64,000 bases of DNA from Prevotella sp. khp7. GTDB lineage: Bacteria; Bacteroidota; Bacteroidia; Bacteroidales; Bacteroidaceae. The notes beneath the pieces are model-generated. The model was not told the DNA's origin. It saw only the letters and a program-made list of their open reading frames with translations, and ran no database searches. The translations under genes and the position numbers were made by a program. Of the stretch, positions 42,723-51,077 are shown piece after piece; positions within the stretch are counted from its first letter, which is position 1; each line of letters begins with the position of its first letter. The stretch lies in contig NZ_FOIV01000002.1 of NCBI RefSeq assembly GCF_900109055.1, forward strand, positions 496,001 through 560,000, written 5' to 3'.

Positions 42723-42754
42723 CAAAGGTACGACGTTTTTTCGTAACTTGCAAG
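42723..42754 (-). promoter_or_regulatory. Promoter of the candidate small RNA
   Basis: On the minus strand CTTG (42751-42754, 3 of 4), 20 bases, then TACCTTTG (42723-42730). Confidence 0.6.
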
Positions 42755-42868
42755 AATTTCAATGCGTTAAGTGTATATTTTCCTCTTATTCTTGACCTAT
42801 ATCAAGCACTTGTGTGCGATAACAACAAATATTCACGCTTTTTTGCTTGCATTTAACAAAAGATGTTG

Positions 42869-42876
42869 TACCTTTG
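42869..42876 (+). promoter_or_regulatory. -7 box TACCTTTG of the GT4 glycosyltransferase gene
   Basis: TACCTTTG ends 15 bases before the ATG at 42892, which rules out an in-frame upstream ATG at 42847 that would precede the promoter. Confidence 0.65.
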
Positions 42877-42891
42877 CATCAAAGAAGAAAA

Positions 42892-44151
42892 ATGAGAGTA
42901 CTGATTGTCAATACGAGCGAAAAAACGGGTGGGGCTGCGGTTGCTGCCAGCCGTTTGATGCGTGCTTTAAACAATAATGGCGTAAAGGCAAAGATGCTGG
43001 TTCGCGACAAGGAGACAGATGCGCTGACGGTGGTGGAACTGCCTAAGTCGCCCCTATTACGCTGGCATTTCCTATGGGAACGGTTAGTGGTGTTTCTTCA
43101 TCTGCGTTTCTCTCGTAAACACTTGTTTGAGATTGATATTGCCAATGTGGGATCAGACATTACGAAACTTCCAGAGTTTAAAGAGGCCGATATCATCCAC
43201 CTGCATTGGATTAATCAAGGCATGCTTTCCCTTGGTTCAATCCGTAAGATATTACATAGTGGTAAGCCTGTTGTATGGACTATGCATGACATCTGGCCTG
43301 CTACGGCTATCTGTCATGTTACGCTGGGCTGTCGTCGTTTCACCACTCAGTGTAGTAATTGTCGTTTGCTGCCAGGGAGTGGCTCAAAGAGTGATCTGTC
43401 GACCAGTGTCTGGCAAAAGAAGATGCGCTTGGTGAATCATGAGAACATCTACTATGTGGCTTGCAGTCATTGGTTGGAGTCTGAGGCTAAGAAGAGTGCA
43501 CTGCTAAAGGGACAGAAGATTACGAGTGTACCCAATCCGATAGATACTCATATATATAATAGGTATAACAAACAAGAAGCGCGTGAACGGCTGGGGCTGC
43601 CGCATGACAGGAAACTGATACTCTTTGCCTCACAGCGTGTTACCAACGAGAATAAGGGCATGAGCTATCTGATAGAGGCTTGCCAACAGTTGAAGGATAT
43701 TCCGCAATTAGGCGTCGTTATTCTTGGAGGTCATGCAGAGGAGGTCGTAGAGCAGTTACCGTTAGAGGCATTCCCGCTTGGTTATGTAAACGATGAACAG
43801 CGTATTGTTGATGTGTATAACGCTGTTGATGTTTTTGTGCTGCCTTCGTTGTCTGAGAACCTGCCTAATACTATCATGGAGGCAATGGCCTGTGGTGTAC
43901 CTTGTGTTGGGTTCAAGGTGGGAGGTATACCAGAGGAGATCGATCATAAGAAGAATGGCTATGTGGCAGAATACCGTCAGGCCGACGATCTGGCAAGAGG
44001 TATCCGTTGGATTTTGACGGAAGCTGACTACGAGGCTCTGAGCGAGCAGGCTGTACGTAAAGTGGCACACAGCTATTCGCAGCAAAGTGTGGCTATGAGG
44101 TATCTCGATGTGTATGATCAGGCAATAGCCTTCAAACATTACAAGCTATGA
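42892..44151 (+). CDS. Glycosyltransferase family 4 protein
   Basis: 419 residues, GT-B fold. The N-terminal domain opens MRVLIVNTSEKTGGAAVAASRLMRAL; the C-terminal domain contains RKLILFASQRVTNENKGM, the donor-binding VFVLPSLSENLPNTIMEAMACGVPCVGFKVGGIPE with the E-x7-E arrangement. Retaining transferase of the GT4 group, acting on surface-glycan precursors at the inner membrane. It ends with ATGA shared with the next gene, so both are co-translated. Donor and acceptor are unknown. Confidence 0.9.
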   Translation: MRVLIVNTSEKTGGAAVAASRLMRALNNNGVKAKMLVRDKETDALTVVELPKSPLLRWHFLWERLVVFLHLRFSRKHLFEIDIANVGSDITKLPEFKEADIIHLHWINQGMLSLGSIRKILHSGKPVVWTMHDIWPATAICHVTLGCRRFTTQCSNCRLLPGSGSKSDLSTSVWQKKMRLVNHENIYYVACSHWLESEAKKSALLKGQKITSVPNPIDTHIYNRYNKQEARERLGLPHDRKLILFASQRVTNENKGMSYLIEACQQLKDIPQLGVVILGGHAEEVVEQLPLEAFPLGYVNDEQRIVDVYNAVDVFVLPSLSENLPNTIMEAMACGVPCVGFKVGGIPEEIDHKKNGYVAEYRQADDLARGIRWILTEADYEALSEQAVRKVAHSYSQQSVAMRYLDVYDQAIAFKHYKL

Positions 44152-44927
44152 TCAGAATAACCTACGTCACGATTACCTATAATGCCGCTGGTGTGTTGCA
44201 GCGTACGCTCGACAGCGTTCTATCACAGGATTATCCTGATATCACACACTTGATAATCGATGGGGCATCGACAGACGGTACGCTGAAAATGGTTGATGAT
44301 TATATCGAACGTTCCAATGCAGCAGATAATGGGCATCGGATACAAGTGATGTCGGAACCCGACGAGGGTATCTACGATGCTATGAACAAGGGACTTCGTT
44401 CACTTGACGGTGACTATGTGTGTTTTCTGAATGCAGGTGACTTCCTTCCTGCCGCTGATACTGTCAGCAAGATTGTAGGGTATATTTCCCTTGCTGCTGG
44501 AGAGGAAAATATGCCCGCTGTACTTTATGGCGATACGGATATCGTTGATGGCGAAGGCCGTTTCCTGCACCATCGTCGTCTCTCGCCGCCCGAGAATCTC
44601 TCGTGGAAATCCTTCCGTCAAGGCATGCTCGTATGCCATCAGGCTTTTTATGCGCGGGCAGACTTTGCCATAGCTACGCCTTATGACATGCAGTATCGCT
44701 ATTCGGCTGATGTTGACTGGTGCATCCGAGTGATGAAGGCTGCGGCGAAAGAGAATGTGCCTTTGTTGAATCTGAAGATGGTGGTGGCCAACTATACCCA
44801 AGAGGGACAAACAACACTCCATCACCGTGAGTCGCTCATGGAGCGCTATCGGGTGATGGAGCGTCATTACGGCCGCATTCAGACGTTCCTGCTACATTGC
44901 TGGTTCGCTGTCAGGATGTTAACCTGA
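44148..44927 (+). CDS. Glycosyltransferase family 2 protein
   Basis: 259 residues, GT-A fold: ITYVTITYNAAGVLQRTLDSVLSQ, HLIIDGASTDGTL, EPDEGIYDAMNKGL and the acceptor-side region YRYSADVDWCIRVMKAA. Overlaps the GT4 gene by ATGA. The last 41 codons (44785-44908) occur again, 122 of 124 bases identical, at 48892-49015, and the end of this copy (WFAVRMLT) differs from that of the remnant (WFAIRAFL). The 3' end may therefore be a product of recombination. Confidence 0.9.
   Translation: MIRITYVTITYNAAGVLQRTLDSVLSQDYPDITHLIIDGASTDGTLKMVDDYIERSNAADNGHRIQVMSEPDEGIYDAMNKGLRSLDGDYVCFLNAGDFLPAADTVSKIVGYISLAAGEENMPAVLYGDTDIVDGEGRFLHHRRLSPPENLSWKSFRQGMLVCHQAFYARADFAIATPYDMQYRYSADVDWCIRVMKAAAKENVPLLNLKMVVANYTQEGQTTLHHRESLMERYRVMERHYGRIQTFLLHCWFAVRMLT
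44785..44908 (+). repeat. Direct repeat, left copy (3' end of the GT2 gene)
   Basis: 124 bases matching 48892-49015 with two adjacent mismatches (CTCATGG against CTTTTGG). Confidence 0.95.
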
Positions 44928-44965
44928 ATGGCATGACTGGTTCGAAATAATATGCCTTTGGGCTA

Positions 44966-47566
44966 TTAAAACATTTTTTTCAGACCAACGACAATATAGC
45001 CAGGTAGTCGTTTATCTACGACAGTCTCCATGTAATCATGCTCCGCATCAACAGTGATGCGCTCGAAGCACTTGGTATGCAGAAGATTCTTTCCGTCAGC
45101 AAAGAATGTCCAACGCCCTTTCGTGTAACTGGCCAGAATGGCACAGTCAAAATAGCTGAAGTGCTGGGCACCCGATTGGTCATGAATATATATTATCGGC
45201 AGACTTACATCCCATTTCCCTTTTTTTACCAAAAATGGTCTGGCATAAGTTTCATAAGACCTGAAGTTCAGTACAGAGGAGGTAAGCCCGATTTTGCTTT
45301 GCTGGAAGCTGAATCGGCATCCCACCTCCATATTGAGCAATGCCCTCTTGAACTTACTAGTTATAGACACCTCACTATCAACCTCAGAATGCCGATTGTT
45401 GCTTATCTTCTGAAAATAGGCTGACTGATAGAGGCTATTAGACATGGTCGATTTCAATGACAAAGTGATTGGGAACCTGAACCCTTTTTTGACGTTGATA
45501 TATATATGTTGCAATACTTGGTCCCGATTTGTCTGTATCAGCGAAGCATAAATGGTGTTTCCAAAACCATCATTGCTAAATATGTATGGATTTTCCGTGA
45601 AGGAACACCCAGCATCCATAATCCATGAGAAATCAGAGAGTACATTAAAATAATGACTACTGAGTGTCAGATTGTGATGCTTGTGCATCAAATTCTCCTT
45701 GCCGTCATAGACCGTCAATTGCCTATAGTCATTAATCACTGTTCCCCGAGCGAAATAACTATCATCCCTCTTATAACCTGTCGTATAAGATAGCATCAGG
45801 GAGTTGATAGAGCTAAACGCCAATTCTATTGACGCATTAGGCAGCACAACAACTTTATCATCAGTGCAACCTTGGTTCAGATAAGCGAGGTCAAAGCCTG
45901 CATCAAAACGTAATAGCCCCTTATTCTTTTGTATGGAAAGTCCGTAACTATATAGGCGGGTTGTTTCCTTATCTTTCTTAGCAATGGGCTGAATAGAAGA
46001 CGGAGTAACCAACATAGTAGAGTGGATCGCGTTCCATGCCGTGTTCATTTTAAACAGCCATGCCTTAGAGAGCCGGTGTGTCCATGAGGCTGCCAGATGA
46101 TGATCCAACAAGGTGATGCGCTGTCTCTGTGAGGCCGAATGTATCTGTAAAACAGGCATATAAAGGAGACTGTCAGCAGACTCGACATCAATCGTCCGGT
46201 GGATGTTGTTATATACGAGTTGCGAACTGACAGACAGGAGGTTCCTGTTATTCCAGTTTTTGACAAAAGCTAGATTATGACTGAAGTTCCACACATCCGT
46301 CTTTTCATCCCAAGAATAAACTCCAAGCCAGTTCTGGCTTGTCTGAGGCATAGCTGTCACAGTGAACTTCCAGTCTAAAGCAGCATTACTAGCCATCACA
46401 CTTTTCGTGCTAACTCCCACATGGTGAAAATCGCGTTTCGCGTCAGTAGACTGACTCATCGTCTCGATAGTGTTTCTTGTCCAATAAGACCTAGTTATGT
46501 CATACTGGCCTTTGCTCTGTTCGTGGTTGAATAGATAATAAGCATTTATCTTGAAACGATTACTGGGATTCCATGCAATATTGGCAGAAGCCATCCCGTT
46601 TGTGCGTTGGTATGTGTTGATGTTATTGTCGATATATGACACTGGAGAATGTCCGTTGTCGATAATTTTGTCGGAACCTCCCACTGCCTTCGCATAATCC
46701 TTTATGCTGCCCATCAGCTTAACATAGTCAACCAGAGTCATCATCTCCTCACCAGTATTGAACAGTTTCGTATTAATACCCCACATCACCTTCTCACCAA
46801 AAGAAAAAAGGTTCATCGCCCCTCTGTATTTGTCACGATAACCTCCCAATACCTCAGCGTTTCCTGTCACATTGCCAGAATGTAACGAGTCGATTGTCAC
46901 GTTTAGGGCTGTCGTCTTACGAGTCTTGAAACCTTCTACGAAAGAGTATTCGCTGTAATTCTTCCGCAACTGAATCTTGTCAACATAGTCAGAAGGGAGG
47001 TTATTGGTAACCTGCTCATTGTGGTCGCCAAAGAAGTCCTGTCCATTAATGAGAATCTTCTTAACTGCTTCACCATTAGCCGTTACCTGTCCTTTGTCAT
47101 TAACGTCCATCCCTGGGAGTTTCATCAGGATGTCTTTCAACACCTTCTCAGAGCCGTCGGTATATTTCTGATAGTTATAGTCTATCGTGTCGCCACGCAC
47201 CTTGAAACCTGGCATACGTCCTTTCACCACAACATTTTTCAGCAACACTGCATCTGGCTGCATAGAGATGCATAAACTGTCATGAGCAGAAGACAGCTCT
47301 ACCTCAGCAGTCTTATAGCCCAGACAGGAAACCTTTAACAGCAAACGGCCATCTTCAGAGGTAGCCAGCGAGAACAGACCCTCATCGTCGGTAACAGCAA
47401 AGCCAAGCAGCGTACTATCTGGCAAAGCATAAGCCATGACATTGGCAAAAGAGATATTACTATCAGTCGATGCATCTTTTACAATGCCTTTTACAGGTCT
47501 GCATTCTGCTATATAAGGCACAACGACATTTAGCAGCCATAGAAACAGCAAAAACTTGTATCTCAT
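44966..47566 (-). CDS. TonB-receptor-like outer-membrane protein of the GLPGLI cassette
   Basis: 866 residues. Signal peptide; a carboxypeptidase-regulatory-like domain (about 25-108; VKGIVKDASTDSNISFANVMAYALPDSTLLGFAVTDDEGLF in parts); a plug-like region (KVRGDTIDYNYQKYTDGSEKVLKDILMKLPGM, NGQDFFGDHNEQVTNNLP), then a long beta-barrel ending PGYIVVGLKKMF. This is the OMP_b-brl_3 type often paired with GLPGLI proteins. There is no clear TonB box. Eight bases after the GLPGLI gene; last of a three-gene unit. Substrate unknown; export or import of a peptide or metal chelate has been suggested for such pairs but is unproven. Confidence 0.82.
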   Translation of the reverse strand: MRYKFLLFLWLLNVVVPYIAECRPVKGIVKDASTDSNISFANVMAYALPDSTLLGFAVTDDEGLFSLATSEDGRLLLKVSCLGYKTAEVELSSAHDSLCISMQPDAVLLKNVVVKGRMPGFKVRGDTIDYNYQKYTDGSEKVLKDILMKLPGMDVNDKGQVTANGEAVKKILINGQDFFGDHNEQVTNNLPSDYVDKIQLRKNYSEYSFVEGFKTRKTTALNVTIDSLHSGNVTGNAEVLGGYRDKYRGAMNLFSFGEKVMWGINTKLFNTGEEMMTLVDYVKLMGSIKDYAKAVGGSDKIIDNGHSPVSYIDNNINTYQRTNGMASANIAWNPSNRFKINAYYLFNHEQSKGQYDITRSYWTRNTIETMSQSTDAKRDFHHVGVSTKSVMASNAALDWKFTVTAMPQTSQNWLGVYSWDEKTDVWNFSHNLAFVKNWNNRNLLSVSSQLVYNNIHRTIDVESADSLLYMPVLQIHSASQRQRITLLDHHLAASWTHRLSKAWLFKMNTAWNAIHSTMLVTPSSIQPIAKKDKETTRLYSYGLSIQKNKGLLRFDAGFDLAYLNQGCTDDKVVVLPNASIELAFSSINSLMLSYTTGYKRDDSYFARGTVINDYRQLTVYDGKENLMHKHHNLTLSSHYFNVLSDFSWIMDAGCSFTENPYIFSNDGFGNTIYASLIQTNRDQVLQHIYINVKKGFRFPITLSLKSTMSNSLYQSAYFQKISNNRHSEVDSEVSITSKFKRALLNMEVGCRFSFQQSKIGLTSSVLNFRSYETYARPFLVKKGKWDVSLPIIYIHDQSGAQHFSYFDCAILASYTKGRWTFFADGKNLLHTKCFERITVDAEHDYMETVVDKRLPGYIVVGLKKMF

Positions 47567-47574
47567 TTTAAATA

Positions 47575-48267
47575 CTAATCATTCAACCTACGCTTTCGTA
47601 TTTCTTCGAACAGCTCTGCTGACACTTTCTTTCCGCGCTTCTTCTCAGCAACAGCAGAATGAGAATTGGTGTTGATGGACATGCAATGATAGATGTTCCG
47701 TTCATCCTCCAGATCCAAAATCAAACCAGGCAAGCCTGCGTACACATCGGGGCCATCACCCACGGGAATTTCAGGATAGAACCATGCCGTAATGGTCCCG
47801 TTTAGGGTCGCTCGATAACATTTCAACCCCATAATCTCCTTGCTTTCCGAGCATACCTTCCAGTCATATTGAGGAATAGGAGTCTCTATAATATAAGTAA
47901 CTGCTAGGAAGTCTTTCGCCTCAACCATCGTCCGAGTGGTCAGATTTTTATATACAGCATGATCTTCCTCACTGTAGTCTCCACCAACAAGAATAATCTT
48001 CACATCACCATCATCGCCCAGATCCTCCTCCGGCTCAATACGGACATAAGAAGATTGTCTGTCCTTGATTACAAGACAGAAAGAGTCTTCCTTTTCTACT
48101 TCCATACCGGAAAATAGACCCTTATGTTCCAGGTTTTGACGGTTGCCCATGATTTTCTCGATCTGTTCTTTTCGCTGTTTGGAGAATACCGAGTACTTCA
48201 CTTCTATACTCTGCGCAAGACACAGCATCGGAAGCATCATCAGTACAAATAACGTTTTTATCTTCAT
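47575..48267 (-). CDS. GLPGLI family protein
   Basis: 230 residues with a signal peptide (KIKTLFVLMMLPMLCLAQS) and the namesake motif in PDVYAGLPGLILDLED near residue 192; the region KVCSESKEIMGLKCYRAT and ITAWFYPEIPVGDGP before it is also typical. The family is periplasmic or outer-membrane associated in Bacteroidota and has no established role. The gene lies between the small secreted peptide (72-base gap with a strong hairpin) and the receptor gene (8-base gap). Confidence 0.9.
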   Translation of the reverse strand: MKIKTLFVLMMLPMLCLAQSIEVKYSVFSKQRKEQIEKIMGNRQNLEHKGLFSGMEVEKEDSFCLVIKDRQSSYVRIEPEEDLGDDGDVKIILVGGDYSEEDHAVYKNLTTRTMVEAKDFLAVTYIIETPIPQYDWKVCSESKEIMGLKCYRATLNGTITAWFYPEIPVGDGPDVYAGLPGLILDLEDERNIYHCMSINTNSHSAVAEKKRGKKVSAELFEEIRKRRLND

Positions 48268-48288
48268 AATAAAACTATAAAAGGAATA

Positions 48289-48325
48289 ATCCCGCCCTCC
48301 TTAACATAAAAACGGGGGGCAGGAT
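48289..48325 (-). terminator. Intercistronic hairpin between the small peptide and the GLPGLI gene
   Basis: Minus-strand ATCCTGCCCCCC (48325-48314) pairs with GGAGGGCGGGAT (48300-48289) with one wobble and one mismatch, then TTATTCCTTTTATAG. It looks like a leaky terminator or RNA-stabilising element that would leave more peptide mRNA than GLPGLI/receptor mRNA. Confidence 0.65.
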
Positions 48326-48339
48326 AATACTACGTTCGT

Positions 48340-48534
48340 TTATTTTGATTTTATCACAATTATTTCTTTAATTGTTCCATCAGGATTATATACAACAATA
48401 ACCTTTTGCTTTCCATTTTTTTGCACATTGGTCACCTCCTGAATATTAGGAGAGGGAACACCTACTACTGGTGATGCCATTGAAGTTGATACCACTCCTA
48501 AAAAGATGGCCAGAGACAGTAATAACTTTTTCAT
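48340..48534 (-). CDS. Small secreted peptide, first gene of the GLPGLI cassette
   Basis: 64 residues: signal peptide KKLLLSLAIFLGVVSTSMA, then about 43 mature residues starting SPVVGVPSPNIQEV and ending in a Lys/Ile-rich KEIIVIKSK. No Cys in the mature part, so no disulfide or lipidation. Not a family I recognise. It is the promoter-proximal gene, followed by a hairpin that should favour its own expression. A natural guess is a substrate, ligand or accessory of the GLPGLI/receptor pair, but this rests only on gene order. The leader before it is about 165 bases long, with no further ORF. Confidence 0.65.
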   Translation of the reverse strand: MKKLLLSLAIFLGVVSTSMASPVVGVPSPNIQEVTNVQKNGKQKVIVVYNPDGTIKEIIVIKSK

Positions 48535-48704
48535 TTCTACTTAGTTTTAATTATCTGCACCTACTCCGTAAAGCTTTTCGGTTTCCGCTCCTTTTTCCCA
48601 GTCTGGTCTGTCTCAATTCTTCCGGAATATATTGATGATTATTTCAACTAACCCATTTAATCTGGAAGGAAATTTATAATTTTATTGGTTTATGATTGTG
48701 GGGG

Positions 48705-48736
48705 CAAAAATAGCGAAATTGAATAGAACAACCAAA
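48705..48736 (-). promoter_or_regulatory. Promoter of the GLPGLI cassette
   Basis: On the minus strand TTTG (48733-48736), 20 bases, then TATTTTTG (48705-48712). Complete match to the Bacteroidota pattern. The start codon of the peptide gene is about 170 bases downstream. Confidence 0.75.
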
Positions 48737-48741
48737 AAAAA

Positions 48742-48790
48742 TTTGTTTCATCTTGTTTCACATACTGCAAATGAAACAAGATGAAACAAA
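48742..48790. repeat. 19-base inverted repeat between divergent promoters (operator candidate)
   Basis: Perfect arms 48742-48760 and 48772-48790 around an 11-base loop; each arm holds two GTTTCA (or TGAAAC) units 10 bases apart. It begins 5 bases upstream of the cassette's -33 box and ends 27 bases before a plus-strand -7 box. Confidence 0.85.
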
Positions 48791-48817
48791 AAAAGCTCCC
48801 AAAAACGCTGTTTTTTA

Positions 48818-48825
48818 TATTTTTG
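48818..48825 (+). promoter_or_regulatory. Orphan -7 box TATTTTTG facing right
   Basis: TATTTTTG on the plus strand points toward the GT2 remnant and no intact gene. It may be the promoter of a gene lost when the cassette was placed, or chance in this A+T-rich stretch. Confidence 0.35.
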
Positions 48826-48891
48826 CATTCGGATGGTGCTAATGCCTGTGATATAGTTGCTAGTTACATCGTTCACCAGATACTTGTCGCC

Positions 48892-49034
48892 TGGCCAACT
48901 ATACCCAAGAGGGACAAACAACACTCCATCACCGTGAGTCGCTTTTGGAGCGCTATCGGGTGATGGAGCGTCATTACGGCCGCATTCAGACGTTCCTGCT
49001 ACATTGCTGGTTCGCCATTAGGGCCTTTCTTTAA
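48892..49034 (+). pseudogene. Remnant of a family 2 glycosyltransferase gene (3' end only)
   Basis: Bases 48892-49015 match 44785-44908 at 122 of 124 positions, and the frame stays open to a TAA at 49032-49034, giving a C-terminus LHCWFAIRAFL. The upstream part of the gene is missing: the in-frame codons before it reach a TAG at 48861 without any family motif. This is the right copy of a direct repeat that brackets the GLPGLI cassette. Confidence 0.88.
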
Positions 49035-49053
49035 CTAACTAACTAAACTCAGA

Positions 49054-50892
49054 TTATTTATATATGAATTTCTTCCCGTTGATGATATAGACTCCTTTCT
49101 TGAGTCCGTTGAGGGCTTCCTGACTGTTCTTGCCCGTACGTAGCAGTCTGCCATCGAGCGTGTAGATCTTCATGACACCATCAGTCTCAACCATGGCGTC
49201 TCTGATGCCAGTAGAGGAGACCACTGCCTGCAGACCTTCCTGATTATAATAGCCACCATTAGTAAAGGCTAAGTCAGCAGTCTGGTTCGTGCCGTCGTTG
49301 AAGATGATTCCCTCATTGCTACTGCTTTGGTTCTTACGATCAGAGGCGTTGTATGTCCATTTCCAAACGGTATGGCCTTTGCTGTCTTCTCCCAGTTTCT
49401 CGCAGTTCACGCCAGGCCAGCTGTTGCCTGTATAGTTATACTGCCTGTCCCAGCGCCAGCACTTAATCTGACTGCCCCAACTCTTGGGAGCTACGAAGAA
49501 GGCGCAAGTCTCACCCTCGTTGACGGTGCAGAACGATGGAACCTCCACAGGCGTATCGTCCTCAGGTGATTCGTCTGCTTCAGTGATGGCATTGACCTTC
49601 GAAAGATCTATGCTGGCATCTGCGTAGACGGCGAACTTCTTGCCACTGACTGCCAGCGTTATGTCGGCAGTGGTGTTGATGAGCTCAGGCTGTACGTTGC
49701 CTAAGAGCAGATGTAGCGTTCCGTTCTTACCCTTGACACTTAGCTCAAACCCGCCATCGGTGGTCTTAGCAGTTGTAATCTCACTCTCATTGCTGATACC
49801 AGCCGCCTTGCGCAGAGCAATCAGTTTCTTCAGTGTACCCTTGTTCGACATCCAGTGCTTCAGGAAAAGACATGGAGTTCCAGGCATGGTGAGGATATAG
49901 GCGTTGGCGGCGCAGATGTTGGCCGTCAGCGGATCGCCGCCGTCGCTCTTTGAGCGGAAAGAGTCGTGGTTGTCTACAAAAGTCACGCTATAGCGCTTGT
50001 AGGCGTTATCGTTGCTTAGCACCTGATCTTTGAGGGCGCTCCAGTTACCACCGCCAAAGGCAGAGTTGATCTTGTACTTCAGGGGGAAGTCGAAGGCGGC
50101 ACTCTGTATCTTACCGTCCACCTTCGTGCCATTGATCCAGTTGGTGACTACCGTCTTATTGCCGTCCCAGCACTCACCGACGCTGTAGGTCGGATTGGCC
50201 GCCGTGTTGTAGAGACCCGTATACTTGGCAGCATAGCCTTTAACGAAGTCATAACGGAAACCTACATAACCAAGATCGTTGAGCAGGAAGTCAAGATAGG
50301 CCTTCACGTTCTTCTGAACATTAGCACCGCTATGATCCAAGTCGCGTGCACCGCCCCAGGCCTCACCAGAGTCTTTGGCTCCTGTAGGCTTGAAGCCGCT
50401 GTTCTTGCTCTCGTCGTCCTGACAGATGTCTGCTGCTGTCAGCTGGTAGGTCTCGCCCTTGTAGGTCTCGGCGGGGAAGTGGAGCCAGTCGTTGTCCACA
50501 CTGGCGCGGTGATTGATGACCACATCCTCGATGAATCCTACACCTTTTTTCTTAAAGGTTTGAATCATTGAGCGCAGCTCAGCCTCTGTGCCGAAAGCGC
50601 TTTTATGGTCGAACCAATATACGGGATGATAACCCATGTTGTTCGTCAGGGCGTTGGCATAAGCAGAGTTGGGTACCCAGATGATGTCGAAGTACTCTGA
50701 CAGTTCGTCAGCCTGTTTCTCCAGTGTCGTCCACCTCGAGTCTGCATAGCCGTCCCAGTAGAATCCCTGCAGCATGACGCCCTTATAGTCTGAAGGCCAG
50801 CCTTGGGCTGATGCTGTAAACAGTGAACAATGGATAGCAATGACTAGTAGCGCTATCCGCCATATGATGGAATGTCTTGTTGATGAGTGCAT
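49054..50892 (-). CDS. Secreted alpha-amylase (GH13) with starch-binding module and T9SS tail
   Basis: 612 residues. Signal peptide ending TASAQ; GH13 barrel with DVVINHR (region I, about 123-129), the nucleophile Asp215 in GFRYDFVKG, acid/base Glu240 in YSVGECWDG and Asp310 in FVDNHDS. After the barrel, a starch-binding module (about 455-560, CAFFVAPKSWGSQIKCWRWD, then GNSWPG and GHTVWKWTY). The last 45 residues (MKIYTLDGRLLRTG...GVYIINGKKFIYK) form a type IX secretion C-terminal domain. It should cut alpha-1,4 links in starch outside the cell. Unlike SusG of Bacteroides it has no lipobox. Transcribed divergently from the sensor genes. Confidence 0.92.
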   Translation of the reverse strand: MHSSTRHSIIWRIALLVIAIHCSLFTASAQGWPSDYKGVMLQGFYWDGYADSRWTTLEKQADELSEYFDIIWVPNSAYANALTNNMGYHPVYWFDHKSAFGTEAELRSMIQTFKKKGVGFIEDVVINHRASVDNDWLHFPAETYKGETYQLTAADICQDDESKNSGFKPTGAKDSGEAWGGARDLDHSGANVQKNVKAYLDFLLNDLGYVGFRYDFVKGYAAKYTGLYNTAANPTYSVGECWDGNKTVVTNWINGTKVDGKIQSAAFDFPLKYKINSAFGGGNWSALKDQVLSNDNAYKRYSVTFVDNHDSFRSKSDGGDPLTANICAANAYILTMPGTPCLFLKHWMSNKGTLKKLIALRKAAGISNESEITTAKTTDGGFELSVKGKNGTLHLLLGNVQPELINTTADITLAVSGKKFAVYADASIDLSKVNAITEADESPEDDTPVEVPSFCTVNEGETCAFFVAPKSWGSQIKCWRWDRQYNYTGNSWPGVNCEKLGEDSKGHTVWKWTYNASDRKNQSSSNEGIIFNDGTNQTADLAFTNGGYYNQEGLQAVVSSTGIRDAMVETDGVMKIYTLDGRLLRTGKNSQEALNGLKKGVYIINGKKFIYK

Positions 50893-50924
50893 ATGCTCTT
50901 AGTTTTGATTGTTGTTTCTGAATG

Positions 50925-50932
50925 CAAAGTTA
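50925..50932 (-). promoter_or_regulatory. -7 box TAACTTTG of the amylase gene
   Basis: TAACTTTG on the minus strand, 32 bases before the ATG; no good -33. Confidence 0.6.
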
Positions 50933-51077
50933 AGAAAAAAGCCGTTTGGTTGTTATTCAAGCAGCTCTATTTCTGGTAGTTATGTTGTGCAAACGGTTGC
51001 ACTGGCAGAGTGGTATTGGCGTAGACATATTCGCTTTGTTACTGATAAACATCTGGTTATCGTATTGTTCCCCCAAA

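Noticed and set aside
44909..48891. Insertion sequence or transposon between the 124-bp repeats
   Set aside because: No transposase, integrase or terminal inverted repeats at the borders; the flanking repeat is far longer than a target duplication. It is reported as a cassette of unknown mobility.
48781..48963. A 60-codon plus-strand frame starting in the 19-bp inverted repeat
   Set aside because: It begins inside the repeat, precedes the local -7 box, and reads the glycosyltransferase remnant in the wrong frame.
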